Positions 45,993 through 56,076 of a stretch of 64,000 bases of DNA are shown piece after piece (the first letter of the stretch is position 1; the number at the start of each line of letters is the position of its first letter). The position numbers were made by a program, and so were the translations under genes. Source of the DNA: Paracoccus subflavus (lineage in GTDB: Bacteria > Pseudomonadota > Alphaproteobacteria > Rhodobacterales > Rhodobacteraceae); contig NZ_SISK01000001.1 of NCBI RefSeq assembly GCF_004310345.1, positions 372,001 through 436,000 of the forward strand. Reading direction: 5' to 3'. The notes under the pieces are model-generated. The model did not search any database. It was not told the origin of the DNA and saw only the letters and a list, made by a program, of their open reading frames with translations.

Positions 45993-46882
45993 GCCTCATC
46001 GTCCTTCTGTATCGCCAACGCGATCTGATACACGTCGCGCCGCGCCAATCCCATGTCGTCCGCGACATCCCGCGCGGCATCCTTGACCGTCATCCGCGAC
46101 AGCCGGTCCCGCAGCGCCTGCCGGACCCGGTCATCGTTGACCACAGCCGCGCCCGGTCGGTCGATCAGCATCACCACTTCGCCCTTCAGGGCAGCCATCC
46201 GGGTATCTTGGGCCAGTTCCCGGGCCGGACCCCGGATCACCTCCTCGAACTTCTTGGTCAGTTCGCGTGCCACGACCGTAATCCGATTCGGGTCAATCTC
46301 GCAGATTTCTTGCAATGTCCGGTTAACGCGCCGGGGACTTTCGAACAGGATCACGGTAGCGTCGATGGCCATGGCCTCGTGTAGCCATGTCATGCGCGCG
46401 CCGCGGGTCGATGGCGGAAAGCCGGCGAACAGGAACCGGTCGCTTGGCAGGCCCGACAGGCTGAGCGCCACCAGCGGTGCCGAAGGACCGGGGACGGCAT
46501 GAACGCGGTGGCCCGCCGCCGCCGCCTCGCGCGCCAGCCTGAATCCGGGGTCGGCTACCAGCGGCGTTCCGGCGTCCGAGGCATAGGCAAGGCTGGCCCC
46601 TTCGGCCAGGGCCTCCAGCAGCGCAGGACGTGCGCGATCCCCGTTATGATCGTGATAGGGCAGGATCCTTCGCCCGCGCAGGGGGATGCCGTGAATGTCC
46701 ATCAGGTGCCGCAGCACGCGCGTATCCTCGGCCGCAAGGACATCGGCCGCGTTCAGGACGTCCAGGGCGCGCAGGGTGATGTCGCGCGCGGTGCCGATGG
46801 GCGTGGCCACCAGATACAGACCGCCGTCCAGCCGGGCCGCCTCGACATGGGCGTTCAGGCGATGGGGGGGCTGGATGTCCAT
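45989..46882 (-). CDS. rsmI: 16S rRNA (cytidine-1402-2'-O)-methyltransferase
   Basis: It methylates C1402 of 16S rRNA. The 297-residue SAM-dependent enzyme of the tetrapyrrole-methylase fold has LYLVATPIGTARDITLRAL near residues 23-41, AEDTRVLRHLM, and ASDAGTPLVADPG. The open frame reaches 47026, but the ATG at 46882 gives the family N-terminus. It is followed by yraN. Confidence 0.95.
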   Translation of the reverse strand: MDIQPPHRLNAHVEAARLDGGLYLVATPIGTARDITLRALDVLNAADVLAAEDTRVLRHLMDIHGIPLRGRRILPYHDHNGDRARPALLEALAEGASLAYASDAGTPLVADPGFRLAREAAAAGHRVHAVPGPSAPLVALSLSGLPSDRFLFAGFPPSTRGARMTWLHEAMAIDATVILFESPRRVNRTLQEICEIDPNRITVVARELTKKFEEVIRGPARELAQDTRMAALKGEVVMLIDRPGAAVVNDDRVRQALRDRLSRMTVKDAARDVADDMGLARRDVYQIALAIQKDDEA

Positions 46883-46971
46883 GGCGATGTCCTTTCCACT
46901 GATTGCCAAGCCGGCCGGTTGGTCATAGGCTGCCCGCACCTTGCCGATACCCCAGAGCAGGAAGGTTTCCC

Positions 46972-48183
46972 ATGGTTGTTTCCGCCCCCATCCGGACTGG
47001 CACCGGCTTTCGCGGCGTTCTTGCACGGGCCGCAGCCGTCGTGTCGGCCCTTGTCCTGGCCGCCTGCGATCCCGTCGGTGGCACGCAGCAGGCCCGCGGC
47101 CCCGCCTTTGGCCCGACGATCGATCCGGGCCAGCCGGTTCGCGTGGCCTTGCTGGCCCCCGGCGGCAGCGGATCGGCCGATCTGGAATGGCTGGCCCGCA
47201 GCCTCAAGAACGCGGCGCGGATGGCGGCCGCCGATGCCCAGGGCGCGGCCATCGACCTGCGCGTCTATGACACGGGTTCCAGCACGGAACAGGCGGTGGC
47301 CCAGGCAAACGCTGCGGTCGATGCGGGCGCGCAGATCATTGTCGGACCCTTGTTCGCCGAGGCCGCGAACGCCGTGGGCAATGCCATGCAGCCCCGGAAC
47401 GTGAATGTCCTGTCCTTTTCGAACAACGCCGAGATCGCGGGCGGCAACGTCTTCATCCTGGGCAACAGCTTTGCCAATATCTCGAACCGTCTGGTGGGCT
47501 ATGGCGTCCGGCAGGGCAAGCGCAACGTCTTTGTCGTGGCCGAGGACGACATCGCGGGCCAGCTTGGCGCACGCGCCATCGAATCGGCGATCGCCCGCAA
47601 TGGCGCGCGGCTGGCAGGCCGCATCAACCATCCGGTTTCGATCACGGGCATCGACACCGTGACACCCCAGATCGCCGCCGCCGTCCAGTCGGGCCGGGTC
47701 GATGCGGTGTTCATGACCGCCAACAACCAGGCGGTGCTGCCCTATCTGACCGAGCGGCTGGCCGCGGCCGGCGTTCGTTCGCCCGTCACGCAGATGATGG
47801 GACTGACCCGGTGGGACCAGCCGCCCGGCCGGATGAGCCTGGCGCAGTTGCAAGAGGGCTGGTTCGCGATCCCCGACCAGAACCTGAGGGCGCAGTTCGA
47901 TGCCCGCTATCGCAGCATGCACGGGGAACAGCCACACGAGCTTGCCAGCCTGGCCTATGACGGGGTGGCCGCGATCGCCTCGCTGGCGCGCAGCGGCAAC
48001 CGCAATGCCGTGAACACCGTTGGCCTGACACAGAATTCGGGCTTTTCGGGCGTCGGCGGGGTGTTCCGCCTGCGTCCGGACGGAACGGCGGAACGCGCGC
48101 TGGCCGTCGCCACGCTGCGGGGCAACCGCCTGGTGATCCTTGACCCCGCCCCGCGCGGTTTCGGCGGCGGCTTCGGGTTCTGA
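46972..48183 (+). CDS. LpoA-like penicillin-binding protein activator lipoprotein
   Basis: It is a predicted outer-membrane lipoprotein, 403 residues: basic N-terminus, hydrophobic stretch and lipobox LVLAAC near residues 25-30, then a LivJ/periplasmic-binding fold (VRVALLAPGGSGSADLEW, IIVGPLFAEAANAV, VFVVAEDDIAGQLG). E. coli LpoA, which activates PBP1A, has an added N-terminal TPR half of about 250 residues that is absent here. Gene order with rsmI and yraN matches E. coli yraM. A CAGGAAGG ribosome-binding site supports the ATG. Confidence 0.82.
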   Translation: MVVSAPIRTGTGFRGVLARAAAVVSALVLAACDPVGGTQQARGPAFGPTIDPGQPVRVALLAPGGSGSADLEWLARSLKNAARMAAADAQGAAIDLRVYDTGSSTEQAVAQANAAVDAGAQIIVGPLFAEAANAVGNAMQPRNVNVLSFSNNAEIAGGNVFILGNSFANISNRLVGYGVRQGKRNVFVVAEDDIAGQLGARAIESAIARNGARLAGRINHPVSITGIDTVTPQIAAAVQSGRVDAVFMTANNQAVLPYLTERLAAAGVRSPVTQMMGLTRWDQPPGRMSLAQLQEGWFAIPDQNLRAQFDARYRSMHGEQPHELASLAYDGVAAIASLARSGNRNAVNTVGLTQNSGFSGVGGVFRLRPDGTAERALAVATLRGNRLVILDPAPRGFGGGFGF

Positions 48184-48185
48184 TC

Positions 48186-50969
48186 TTGTCCGACCTGCCG
48201 GCACCGCTGTTCGCGCACCCTGCCCCGGCCCTGGCCGGGGCACATTCCATTGGCGATCCTGCCGTCCTGTTGCCGCGTCTGGAAGACGCCCTGTCCGGCC
48301 TGACCGACAGCAGGGCCATCCGCGCCCGGACCGTGGCCCTGCTGGCCCAGGTCCGGACCGAGGGAATGGCCGCGATCGAAGCCGGCCTTGCCAGCCATCC
48401 CCGCGCCGCGCGCGAAACCGTGCGGGCCATCGCCGGGCTGACCGACGCCATCATGATCGCCGCCCATCATGTCGCCACCCGGTTCCTGCATCCGCCGCAG
48501 TCGTCCTCGGAGGCCGAGAAGATGGCGGTTCTGGCGGTGGGGGGCTATGGGCGGGCCGAAATGGCGCCTGCCTCGGATGTGGACCTGCTGTTCCTGACGC
48601 CTTGGAAGATCACCGCCTGGGCGGAAAGCGTCGTCGAATCGATGCTGTATATCCTGTGGGATCTGAAGCTGAAGATCGGTTATTCGATCCGCAGCATCGA
48701 GGATTGCATTCGCCTGGGCATGGGCGACATGACCATCCGCACATCGCTGGTGGAACATCGCCTGGTCACGGGCCACGCCCCCCTGGCCGAGGAACTGCGC
48801 GAACGCCTGTGGGTCGAGCTTTTTTCAAGGACCGTACCCGAATTCGTCGAAGCCAAGCTGGAGGAACGCGCCGCCCGTCATCAGCGGCAGGGGGGGCAAC
48901 GCTATGTCCTCGAGCCCAACGTCAAGGAAGGCAAGGGCGGCCTGCGCGACCTCCAGACCCTTTATTGGATCGCCAAGTACATCCATCGCGTCGACCGCGC
49001 CGTCGAACTGGTCGATCTGGGCGTCTTCACGCGCGAGGAGCATCTGGCCTTCTGGCAGGCCGAGGATTTCCTGTGGGCCGTGCGCTGCCACCTGCACCTG
49101 ATCGCCGGCCGTCCCGTCGATGTGCTGTCCTTCGACATGCAGGTCGAGGTGGCACGGCGCATGGGATACAGGGACAATTCGGCGCGGCGGGGGGTGGAAT
49201 ATTTCATGCAGGACTATTTCCGCCACGCCACCCATGTCGGAGAGCTGACGCGGGTGTTTCTGACCGAACTCGAGGCCAGGCATGTCCGCTCTGCCCCCTT
49301 TCTGGGCCGGATATTCCGGCGCAGGCGCAAGGTGCGTCCCGGTTTTACGGATCAGGGCGGACGACTGGGTATCGAGGACGAGAACGCCTTTCTGGCCGAT
49401 CCCCTGAACATCCTGCGCCTGTTCGAGGAGGCGCTGCGCACCGGCATCCTGATCCATCCCGACGCGATGCGTCTTGTCGCGGCCAACCTGGATCTGATCA
49501 ACGACAAGGTCCGGTCCGACCCCGAGGGGATCCGGATCTTCATGGACCTGCTGCTGCGGCATGGAAATCCCGAACGCGGCCTGCGGCGCATGAACGAACT
49601 GGGGGTGCTGGCAGCCTTTATCCCGGAATTCGAACCCGTCGTGGCGATGATGCAGTTCAACATGTATCACCATTACACGGTGGACGAACATTCCATCCAG
49701 TGCGTCGCCGCCCTGGCCGAGATCGAGCGGGGCGAGCATCCCGACGACCTTCCCCTGTCCAGCGAGATCATGAAAGGCGGCATCAATCGCCGGGTGCTGT
49801 ATCTGGCGGTCTTCCTGCACGACATCGGCAAGGGCCGGACCGAGGATCATTCGATCCTGGGCGCGCGGCTGGTGCGGCGCATCGCCATGCGCTTCGGCTT
49901 TGTGCAGGACGACATCGACACCGTGGAATGGCTGGTCAGGAACCACCTGCTGATGTCGGACGTGGCGCAGAAACGCGACATTGCCGACCCCCGGACGCTG
50001 CGCGATTTCGCCAAGGCGGTGAAAACGCGCAAGCGGCTGGACATGCTGCTGGTGCTGACGGTGTGCGACATCCGCGGGGTCGGCCCCGGCACCTGGAACA
50101 ACTGGAAGGCCGCCCTGTTGCGCCAGTTGCACCACGAAACCGCGCGCCTTCTGGAAAGCGGTCACGAGGCGCTGAACCGCGATCAGCGCCAGAACGAGGC
50201 CAAGCGCAGCCTGCGCCACATGCTTGCAGCAAAGGGATGGGAGCCCAGGACATTGCGGGCCGAACTGGGACGTCACTACGACAGCTACTGGTCCGGACTG
50301 CCGACCGAAACCCATGCGGCCTTTGCCAGACTGCTGCGCGACGTCACCCCGGACGAGATCCGCATCGACCTGGAGGCCGATCCCCACCGCGACGCGACCC
50401 GGGCCGCCTTTGTGCTGGCCGACCATCCGGGAATCTTCTCTCGGCTGTGTGGCGCGCTGACGCTGATGAGCGCGAATGTCGTCGATGCGCGCACCTATAC
50501 CACCCGCGACGGTTACGCGACGGCGGTGTTCTGGATACAGGACCCCGACGGCAGCCCCTTTGCCGAGGATCGGCTGCCCAAGCTGCGCCAGACGATCCTG
50601 CGCATCCTGGCCGGCGAGATCGTCGCCCGGGAAGCCTTTGCCACCCGCGACAAGCCCAAGAAGCGCACGCGGGAATTCCGCTTTCCCACCCACATCACCT
50701 TCGACAACGAAGGCAGCGACATCTATACCATCATCGAGGTCGATACCCGCGACCGTCCGGGACTGCTGTACGATCTGACGCGGACGCTGGCGGCGAACCA
50801 TATCCAGATCGTCAGCGCCGTCATCGCGACCTTCGGCGCCCAGGTGGTGGACAGCTTTTATGTCAAGGACATGTTCGGCCTGAAGCTGCATGGCGAGACC
50901 AAGCGCGCCTCCCTTGAACGGAAACTGCGTGCCGCCATTGCCGATGGCGCCAAACGGGCAGAGGCTTGA
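48186..50969 (+). CDS. glnD: [Protein-PII] uridylyltransferase / uridylyl-removing enzyme
   Basis: It senses glutamine and uridylylates PII. The 927-residue protein has the nucleotidyltransferase domain with VGGYGRAEMAPASDVDLLFL near residues 118-137, an HD domain for UMP removal (VDEHSIQC near 500, FLHDIGKGRTEDHS near 543) and two C-terminal ACT domains (about 740-820 and 850-920). It begins with TTG 2 nt after the lipoprotein stop, probably by re-initiation. murJ follows 4 nt downstream; glnD-murJ-trpS order is common in Rhodobacteraceae. Confidence 0.97.
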   Translation: MSDLPAPLFAHPAPALAGAHSIGDPAVLLPRLEDALSGLTDSRAIRARTVALLAQVRTEGMAAIEAGLASHPRAARETVRAIAGLTDAIMIAAHHVATRFLHPPQSSSEAEKMAVLAVGGYGRAEMAPASDVDLLFLTPWKITAWAESVVESMLYILWDLKLKIGYSIRSIEDCIRLGMGDMTIRTSLVEHRLVTGHAPLAEELRERLWVELFSRTVPEFVEAKLEERAARHQRQGGQRYVLEPNVKEGKGGLRDLQTLYWIAKYIHRVDRAVELVDLGVFTREEHLAFWQAEDFLWAVRCHLHLIAGRPVDVLSFDMQVEVARRMGYRDNSARRGVEYFMQDYFRHATHVGELTRVFLTELEARHVRSAPFLGRIFRRRRKVRPGFTDQGGRLGIEDENAFLADPLNILRLFEEALRTGILIHPDAMRLVAANLDLINDKVRSDPEGIRIFMDLLLRHGNPERGLRRMNELGVLAAFIPEFEPVVAMMQFNMYHHYTVDEHSIQCVAALAEIERGEHPDDLPLSSEIMKGGINRRVLYLAVFLHDIGKGRTEDHSILGARLVRRIAMRFGFVQDDIDTVEWLVRNHLLMSDVAQKRDIADPRTLRDFAKAVKTRKRLDMLLVLTVCDIRGVGPGTWNNWKAALLRQLHHETARLLESGHEALNRDQRQNEAKRSLRHMLAAKGWEPRTLRAELGRHYDSYWSGLPTETHAAFARLLRDVTPDEIRIDLEADPHRDATRAAFVLADHPGIFSRLCGALTLMSANVVDARTYTTRDGYATAVFWIQDPDGSPFAEDRLPKLRQTILRILAGEIVAREAFATRDKPKKRTREFRFPTHITFDNEGSDIYTIIEVDTRDRPGLLYDLTRTLAANHIQIVSAVIATFGAQVVDSFYVKDMFGLKLHGETKRASLERKLRAAIADGAKRAEA

Positions 50970-50973
50970 GTTC

Positions 50974-52503
50974 ATGAAAACCGGACTGGTGCGCGGCTTT
51001 CTGTCCGTGGGATCGTGGACATTCGTATCGCGGGTGACGGGCTTTGTCCGCGACATCCTGATGGCCGCCTGGCTTGGCAGCGGCGCGGTGGCCGACGCCT
51101 TTTTCGTGGGTCTGTCGCTGCCCAACATGTTCCGCCGCTTTTTTGCCGAAGGCGCCTTCAACACTGCCTTCGTGCCGATGTTTTCCAAAAAGCTGGACGA
51201 CCGCGCGGATGCCCAGCGTTTCGCGTCCGATGCTTTTTCGGGTCTGTTCATGACCGTCCTTGTGCTGTCGGCGGCGGCGATGGTGTTCATGCCGGGGCTG
51301 GTCTGGCTGATGGCGGCGGGGTTTGCCGGGGACGAACGCTTTTCCCTGGCGGTGCAGTATGGCCGGATCATGTTCCCCTATATCCTGCTGATCTCGATGG
51401 CCTCGATGATCTCGGGCGTGCTGAACGCCAATGGCCGCTTCATGGCCGCAGCCGCCGCGCCGGTGCTGCTGAACCTGCTGTTCATCGTCGCCATGGCCCT
51501 GGCCTGGTTGCAGGGCTGGGACGTGGGCCTGACCTTGGCCTGGGCCACGCCGCTGACCGGCATCGCCCAGCTTGCGCTGGTGTGGTGGGACGCACGGCGC
51601 ACGGGCTGGTCGTTCCGGCCCCGGCGCCCGCGCCTGACACCTGACATGCGCCGCCTGCTGGCCGTAGCCCTGCCCGCGGCCTTTGCCGGGGGCGTGGTGC
51701 AGATCAACCTGCTGGTCGGCCGCCAGGTCGCCAGCCATTTCGAGGGCGCGATCTCCTGGCTGTCCTATTCCGATCGCTTGTATCAGTTGCCCCTTGGCGT
51801 CGTCGGCGCGGCGGTGGCGGTGGTGCTGCTGCCCGAACTGGCGCGTCGCCTGCGCGCAGGCGATCACGCGGGGGGACAGTCGGCCTTTTCCCGTGCCACG
51901 GAATTCGGTCTGTTCCTGACCCTGCCCGCCGCCTTTGCCATCGCCGTGATCGCCGAACCCATGGTCCGCACCCTGTTCGAGCGTGGCCAGTTCACCGCTT
52001 TTGACACCACCCAGACCGCCCGCGCGCTGATCGTCTATGCCTTTGGCCTGCCCGCCTTCGTGCTGCAAAAAATCCTGCAGCCGCTGTATTTCGCGCGCGA
52101 GGATACCAGGACCCCGTTCCGCTATGCCCTGTGGTCGATGGTCGTGAACGCCATCGTGGCATTCGGCCTGATGCCTTGGCTGGGCTTTCTGGCGGCGGCG
52201 CTTGGCACCACGATTGCCGCCTGGATCATGGTGGCGCAACTGTGGTGGGGCACGCGCGGCATGGGCGACGCCGCCCGCGCCGACGATCGGCTGCGCCGCA
52301 AGACGCCGCTGATCGTGCTGTCATCGGCCCTGATGGCGGGGGCGCTGTGGCTGATGATGGATTGGCTGGATGCGGGCGGGATCGGTCGCGTGCCGGGGCT
52401 GGCGATCCTGGTCTTTGGGGGCGCCGCGATCTATTTCACGCTCAGCTTCATGACCCGCACCTATCGGCTTTCGGATCTGAAGGCCGCCGTGCGCCGACGC
52501 TAG
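50974..52503 (+). CDS. murJ: Lipid II flippase MurJ
   Basis: It flips lipid II across the inner membrane for peptidoglycan synthesis. The 509-residue MviN/MATE-superfamily protein has about 14 helices. It starts MKTGLVRGFLSVGSWTFVSR, with RDILMAAWLGSGAVADAF near residues 28-45 and RRFFAEGAFNTAFVP near 53-67, all conserved in MurJ. It follows glnD by 4 nt. The 3' end overlaps the convergent rhomboid-like gene by 4 nt. Confidence 0.96.
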   Translation: MKTGLVRGFLSVGSWTFVSRVTGFVRDILMAAWLGSGAVADAFFVGLSLPNMFRRFFAEGAFNTAFVPMFSKKLDDRADAQRFASDAFSGLFMTVLVLSAAAMVFMPGLVWLMAAGFAGDERFSLAVQYGRIMFPYILLISMASMISGVLNANGRFMAAAAAPVLLNLLFIVAMALAWLQGWDVGLTLAWATPLTGIAQLALVWWDARRTGWSFRPRRPRLTPDMRRLLAVALPAAFAGGVVQINLLVGRQVASHFEGAISWLSYSDRLYQLPLGVVGAAVAVVLLPELARRLRAGDHAGGQSAFSRATEFGLFLTLPAAFAIAVIAEPMVRTLFERGQFTAFDTTQTARALIVYAFGLPAFVLQKILQPLYFAREDTRTPFRYALWSMVVNAIVAFGLMPWLGFLAAALGTTIAAWIMVAQLWWGTRGMGDAARADDRLRRKTPLIVLSSALMAGALWLMMDWLDAGGIGRVPGLAILVFGGAAIYFTLSFMTRTYRLSDLKAAVRRR

Positions 52504-53201
52504 CGGGCGCGGATCTGGTGCAGCACCCGCTGCACCCCGCCTGTGACAAGCACGAAGCTGAGCAGGAAACCCGTGCCAAAACCCGCGATTTCGGCGATCC
52601 AGCCATAGCCTGCACCACCAAACGCGATGCCGAAAACCAGTTGAAACCCCAGCAGCATCCCAATCAGGGCAAAGGCCCGCATCCGGTTGGCGTGGACCGC
52701 ACCCAACCGCGACCAAAGCAGAAAGGTGAATGCCCCCACCAACCCATAGACCGCCGGATAGCCCCCGATCAGCGGCCCAGGCAGGCCCGGCAGCATGGAA
52801 ATCGCCGCCGTATAGACCAACGCACCGCCGATCGCCGATCCCAGAAACAGCGCCACGACCGCCCAGGGGCGGAATTCGCGCGCGATCATGTTGCCAAGCG
52901 CCAGGGTGAACACCACCACGAACAGCGCGTGGGTGAACGATGTGTTGACAAAGCTGTAGGTCACCATGCGATAGGCCTGATCCCAATCGACCGCGCCAAC
53001 CTGCCACATCCTCTGCACCATCTCGGGCGCAAAGGCGGTTGTCTGCATCGCGCCAAGGCGCAAGCCGATACCCTGTGCGCCGCCGATCAGCCCGGTCCGG
53101 CCCAGCATGAACACGATTTCCCCCGCAATGACGGGCAGGGCCAGCGCCCACAGCACGGCGGGCAGCGGGTTGAGGGGCGAGACGGGCATGGCCTGGCGCA
53201 T
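52500..53201 (-). CDS. Rhomboid-fold membrane protein lacking the catalytic Ser and His
   Basis: It is a six- to seven-helix inner-membrane protein of 233 residues. The fold is rhomboid-like: the L1-loop/helix-2 region SFVNTSFTHALFVVVFTLALG, then GGYPAVYGLVGAF at the place of the GxSG(x)VYGLxG active-site helix, and AEIAGFGTGFLLSF at the place of the AHxxG helix. The serine is replaced (GGYP for GxSG) and the histidine position holds Glu, so it should not be a protease. AAGGAA supports the ATG at 53201 over one at 53258. Confidence 0.83.
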   Translation of the reverse strand: MRQAMPVSPLNPLPAVLWALALPVIAGEIVFMLGRTGLIGGAQGIGLRLGAMQTTAFAPEMVQRMWQVGAVDWDQAYRMVTYSFVNTSFTHALFVVVFTLALGNMIAREFRPWAVVALFLGSAIGGALVYTAAISMLPGLPGPLIGGYPAVYGLVGAFTFLLWSRLGAVHANRMRAFALIGMLLGFQLVFGIAFGGAGYGWIAEIAGFGTGFLLSFVLVTGGVQRVLHQIRAR

Positions 53202-53276
53202 CGGGGTTCCTTCGCGGTTGCGGTCGCTTTGGCCAAGGGCTAAGCCACGGGCAGGCAAATTCCAAGCAGGCCCGAC

Positions 53277-54311
53277 ATGACCCCGACGACGAAAGTCCGC
53301 TTCACGCCACGCATCTTTTCAGGGATCCAGCCCTCGGGGGGGCTGACCCTCGGCAACTATCTGGGGGCGCTCAAGCGGTTCGCGGCCCTTCAGGGCGGCG
53401 AGGCCGAAACGATCTATTGCCTGGTGGATCTGCACGCGATCACCGTCTGGCAAGACCCAGAAACCCTGCGCCGCAATATCCGCGAGGCTGCTGCGGCCTT
53501 CATGGCGGCGGGCGTCGATCCCCGGCAGTCGATCCTGTTCAACCAGAGCCAAGTATCGGCGCACGCCGAAATGGCCTGGCTGTTCAACACCGTGGCGCGG
53601 GTGGGCTGGATGTACCGGATGACCCAGTTCAAGGACAAGGCGGGCAAGAACACCGAAAATGTCAGCCTGGGCTTGCTGGCCTATCCGGCGCTGATGGCTG
53701 CCGACATCCTGACCTATCAGGCAACGGCGGTTCCCGTGGGCGAGGATCAGAAGCAACACCTGGAACTGACCCGCGACATTGCAGCCAAGTTCAACCACGA
53801 CTACGGGGTCGAGCAGTTCCCCCTGACCGAGCCGTTGATCGAAGGCGTGGCAACCCGCGTCATGTCGCTTCGGGACGGCTCCAGAAAGATGTCGAAATCC
53901 GACCCCTCGGACGCCAGCCGCATCAACCTTACCGACAGCGCCGACGCCATCGCGCAGAAGATCCGCAAGGCCCGCACCGATGCCGAGCCCCTGCCCGGCA
54001 ACATCGACGGCCTCAAGGACCGGCCCGAGGCCCGCAACCTGGTCAACATCTATGCGGCACTGGCGGATGAAACGCCCGATCAGGTTCTGGTCCGATTCCA
54101 GGGCCAGGGCTTCGGCGCCTTCAAGCCCGCACTTGCAGAGCTGGCGGTAACGTCGCTGGAGCCGATCACCCGGCGAATGAACGATTACCTGGCCGATCCC
54201 GCCGAAATCGACCGCATCCTGGGCGCGGGCGCCGTGCGCGCGGACGAGATCGCCACCCCGATCCTGGAGCGCACCAAAGAGATCATGGGACTTTTACGCA
54301 CCCGGCCTTGA
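53277..54311 (+). CDS. trpS: Tryptophanyl-tRNA synthetase
   Basis: It charges tRNA-Trp. The 344-residue class I synthetase has the HIGH-like [11 protein letters not shown] near residues 21-31 and KMSKS at 204-208. The N-terminus [10 protein letters not shown] is typical of bacterial TrpRS. It is convergent with the luciferase-like gene, 11 nt apart, and divergent from the rhomboid-like gene. Confidence 0.97.
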   Translation: MTPTTKVRFTPRIFSGIQPSGGLTLGNYLGALKRFAALQGGEAETIYCLVDLHAITVWQDPETLRRNIREAAAAFMAAGVDPRQSILFNQSQVSAHAEMAWLFNTVARVGWMYRMTQFKDKAGKNTENVSLGLLAYPALMAADILTYQATAVPVGEDQKQHLELTRDIAAKFNHDYGVEQFPLTEPLIEGVATRVMSLRDGSRKMSKSDPSDASRINLTDSADAIAQKIRKARTDAEPLPGNIDGLKDRPEARNLVNIYAALADETPDQVLVRFQGQGFGAFKPALAELAVTSLEPITRRMNDYLADPAEIDRILGAGAVRADEIATPILERTKEIMGLLRTRP

Positions 54312-54322
54312 CCGCTGTGGCG

Positions 54323-55336
54323 TCAGACAGCCGCCGCCTGGCCGGCATCCTGCATTGATTGCAGCACATCCGCCGCGATCTCGAAGCTGCGAAGACGCGC
54401 GGCGTGATCGTGGATCTGCCCGGTCAGGATCACCTCGTCCGGGCGATACTGACCGATCAAGGCCTGCAACTGGGCGCGCACCTGGGCAGCGTCGCCCACC
54501 GCGCTGATCCGCAGGGCCTGATCCACCATGTGCCGCATCGGAGCACCAAGTTCCGCCTCCACGTCACGAACCGGCCGCGGCAACTTGCCGGGCATTCCGG
54601 TCCGCAGCCGTGCAAAGGCCAATTGCATCGAACTGCGCAGGTAATGGGCCTCGCGTGCGTCATCGGCGGCAAAGACATTGATGGCGATCATCACCTGCGG
54701 ACGGTCGTTCCAAGGTCCGGGGCGGAACCGATCACGATAAATGGCGATCGCCTGATCCATGTCCGAGGGGGCAAAATGACTGGCAAAGGCATAGGGCAGG
54801 CCCAGATGCGCGGCCAGTTGCGCTCCGAACAGGCTGCTGCCCAGAATCCAGACCGGGACATTCGTCCCCTCGCCCGGCAGGGCGCGGACCGGGGCACCGG
54901 GCCGTTCGGGGCCAAGATAGTCCAGCAGTTCCACCACATCCTGCGGAAAGCTGTCGGCCATCGGATCGCGGCGCAGGGCCCTGATCACGGCCCCGTCCCC
55001 ACCCGGCGCACGGCCAAGCCCCAGGTCGATGCGGTCGGGAAATGCGGTCGCCAGGGTTCCGAATGCCTCGGCCACGGTAAGGGGCGCGTGGTTCGGCAGC
55101 ATGATGCCGCCTGCGCCCACCCGGATACGCGAGGTCGCTTGCGCGACCAGGCCGATCAGAACCGCCGTGGCCGCACTGGCGATGCCCGGCATGTTGTGAT
55201 GCTCGGCCAGCCAGAATCGGCGGTAGCCCCAGCCTTCGGCCTTGCGGGCAAGATCCAGGGTGTTCTTGATGGCCTCGCTGGCCTCATGGCCCTCGGGCAC
55301 CGGCGACAGATCGAGAAGGGAAAACGGAATGGTCAT
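54323..55336 (-). CDS. Luciferase-like (LLM class) flavin-dependent oxidoreductase
   Basis: A 337-residue TIM-barrel flavoprotein of the bacterial luciferase superfamily (MsnO8-like). Marks: start [36 protein letters not shown] near residues 43-62, [16 protein letters not shown] near 73-88 and [11 protein letters not shown] near 104-114. It would use FMNH2 and O2; substrate unknown. No flavin reductase is adjacent. Confidence 0.88.
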   Translation of the reverse strand: MTIPFSLLDLSPVPEGHEASEAIKNTLDLARKAEGWGYRRFWLAEHHNMPGIASAATAVLIGLVAQATSRIRVGAGGIMLPNHAPLTVAEAFGTLATAFPDRIDLGLGRAPGGDGAVIRALRRDPMADSFPQDVVELLDYLGPERPGAPVRALPGEGTNVPVWILGSSLFGAQLAAHLGLPYAFASHFAPSDMDQAIAIYRDRFRPGPWNDRPQVMIAINVFAADDAREAHYLRSSMQLAFARLRTGMPGKLPRPVRDVEAELGAPMRHMVDQALRISAVGDAAQVRAQLQALIGQYRPDEVILTGQIHDHAARLRSFEIAADVLQSMQDAGQAAAV

Positions 55337-55476
55337 GACGCCGAAATATGATCTCGGCCCGCGAATGCAAGCGTTTCGGCACGAAATATGAAGCAGGCTT
55401 TTTCCTTATCCAAACGTCGTGGGAGAGGAATGGCGCACCTCCACGCCACAGGGGGCATGGGCGCCCCCCGACGCCC

Positions 55477-56058
55477 TCAGCCCATCTTGCGCAGATAGGT
55501 CCAGGTGGGCACGCGGGCATTGCGCGCGACCGACCAGCTTTCTGCATCGCCCAGATAGACAAAGCCGCAATTCGTCAGCACCCGGGCCGAGCCCGGATTG
55601 TCCTGAAAGACCTCGGCGAACAGGGTGCGGGCCTTGTGCGGATTGGCCCGGACAAGGGCATCGACGGCCTCGGTGGCAAAGCCGGTGTTCCAGAACCCGG
55701 CCCCGATCCAGAAGCCGAGTTCGGACTGGCCACCCTCCATCCGCGTCAACGACACCACGCCCAGAAGCTCGGCCAGGCGGTTGGCCGAACCGTCGATGGC
55801 CCAGACATCCTCGGTCCGGTCCGCGGACAAGGCACGTGCCACAAAGGCGTCGGACGCGCCGGGCGGCAGAGGATGGGGAATGGCCCGCGTCCCCTCGGCA
55901 ACCCGCCGGTCGGCAGTATAATGGGCAATCAGGCCCGCATCGGACGGACGCAAGGGTCGAAGCTGGAACCGTTCAGTTTCGATGACCGCCGGAGTCAGCG
56001 TGACATCGACCATTTTCAGGTCGTCCAGGGGCGTCCCCTCCCGCATGGGTGCCGACAT
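55477..56058 (-). CDS. GNAT family N-acetyltransferase (RimJ/RimL-like)
   Basis: A 193-residue acetyltransferase: ETERFQLRPLRPSDAGLI at the N-terminus, LGFWIGAGFWNTGFATEA (acetyl-CoA motif A) and FQDNPGSARVLTNCGFVYLG (motif B). Substrate is probably a protein N-terminus, amine or antibiotic. The ribosome-binding site GGGAGGAG is 8 nt before the ATG at 56058; ATG at 56064 is too close to it. That site lies directly behind the T-tract of the rpmA terminator, so expression by read-through would be limited. Confidence 0.87.
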   Translation of the reverse strand: MSAPMREGTPLDDLKMVDVTLTPAVIETERFQLRPLRPSDAGLIAHYTADRRVAEGTRAIPHPLPPGASDAFVARALSADRTEDVWAIDGSANRLAELLGVVSLTRMEGGQSELGFWIGAGFWNTGFATEAVDALVRANPHKARTLFAEVFQDNPGSARVLTNCGFVYLGDAESWSVARNARVPTWTYLRKMG

Positions 56059-56076
56059 GACCATTTCTCCTCCCCC

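Noticed and set aside
48825-51371. 848-codon open frame on the minus strand
   Set aside because: It is antisense to glnD, which carries all its family motifs. The product is His/Gln/Arg-rich with no domain, the usual mirror of GC-rich coding DNA.
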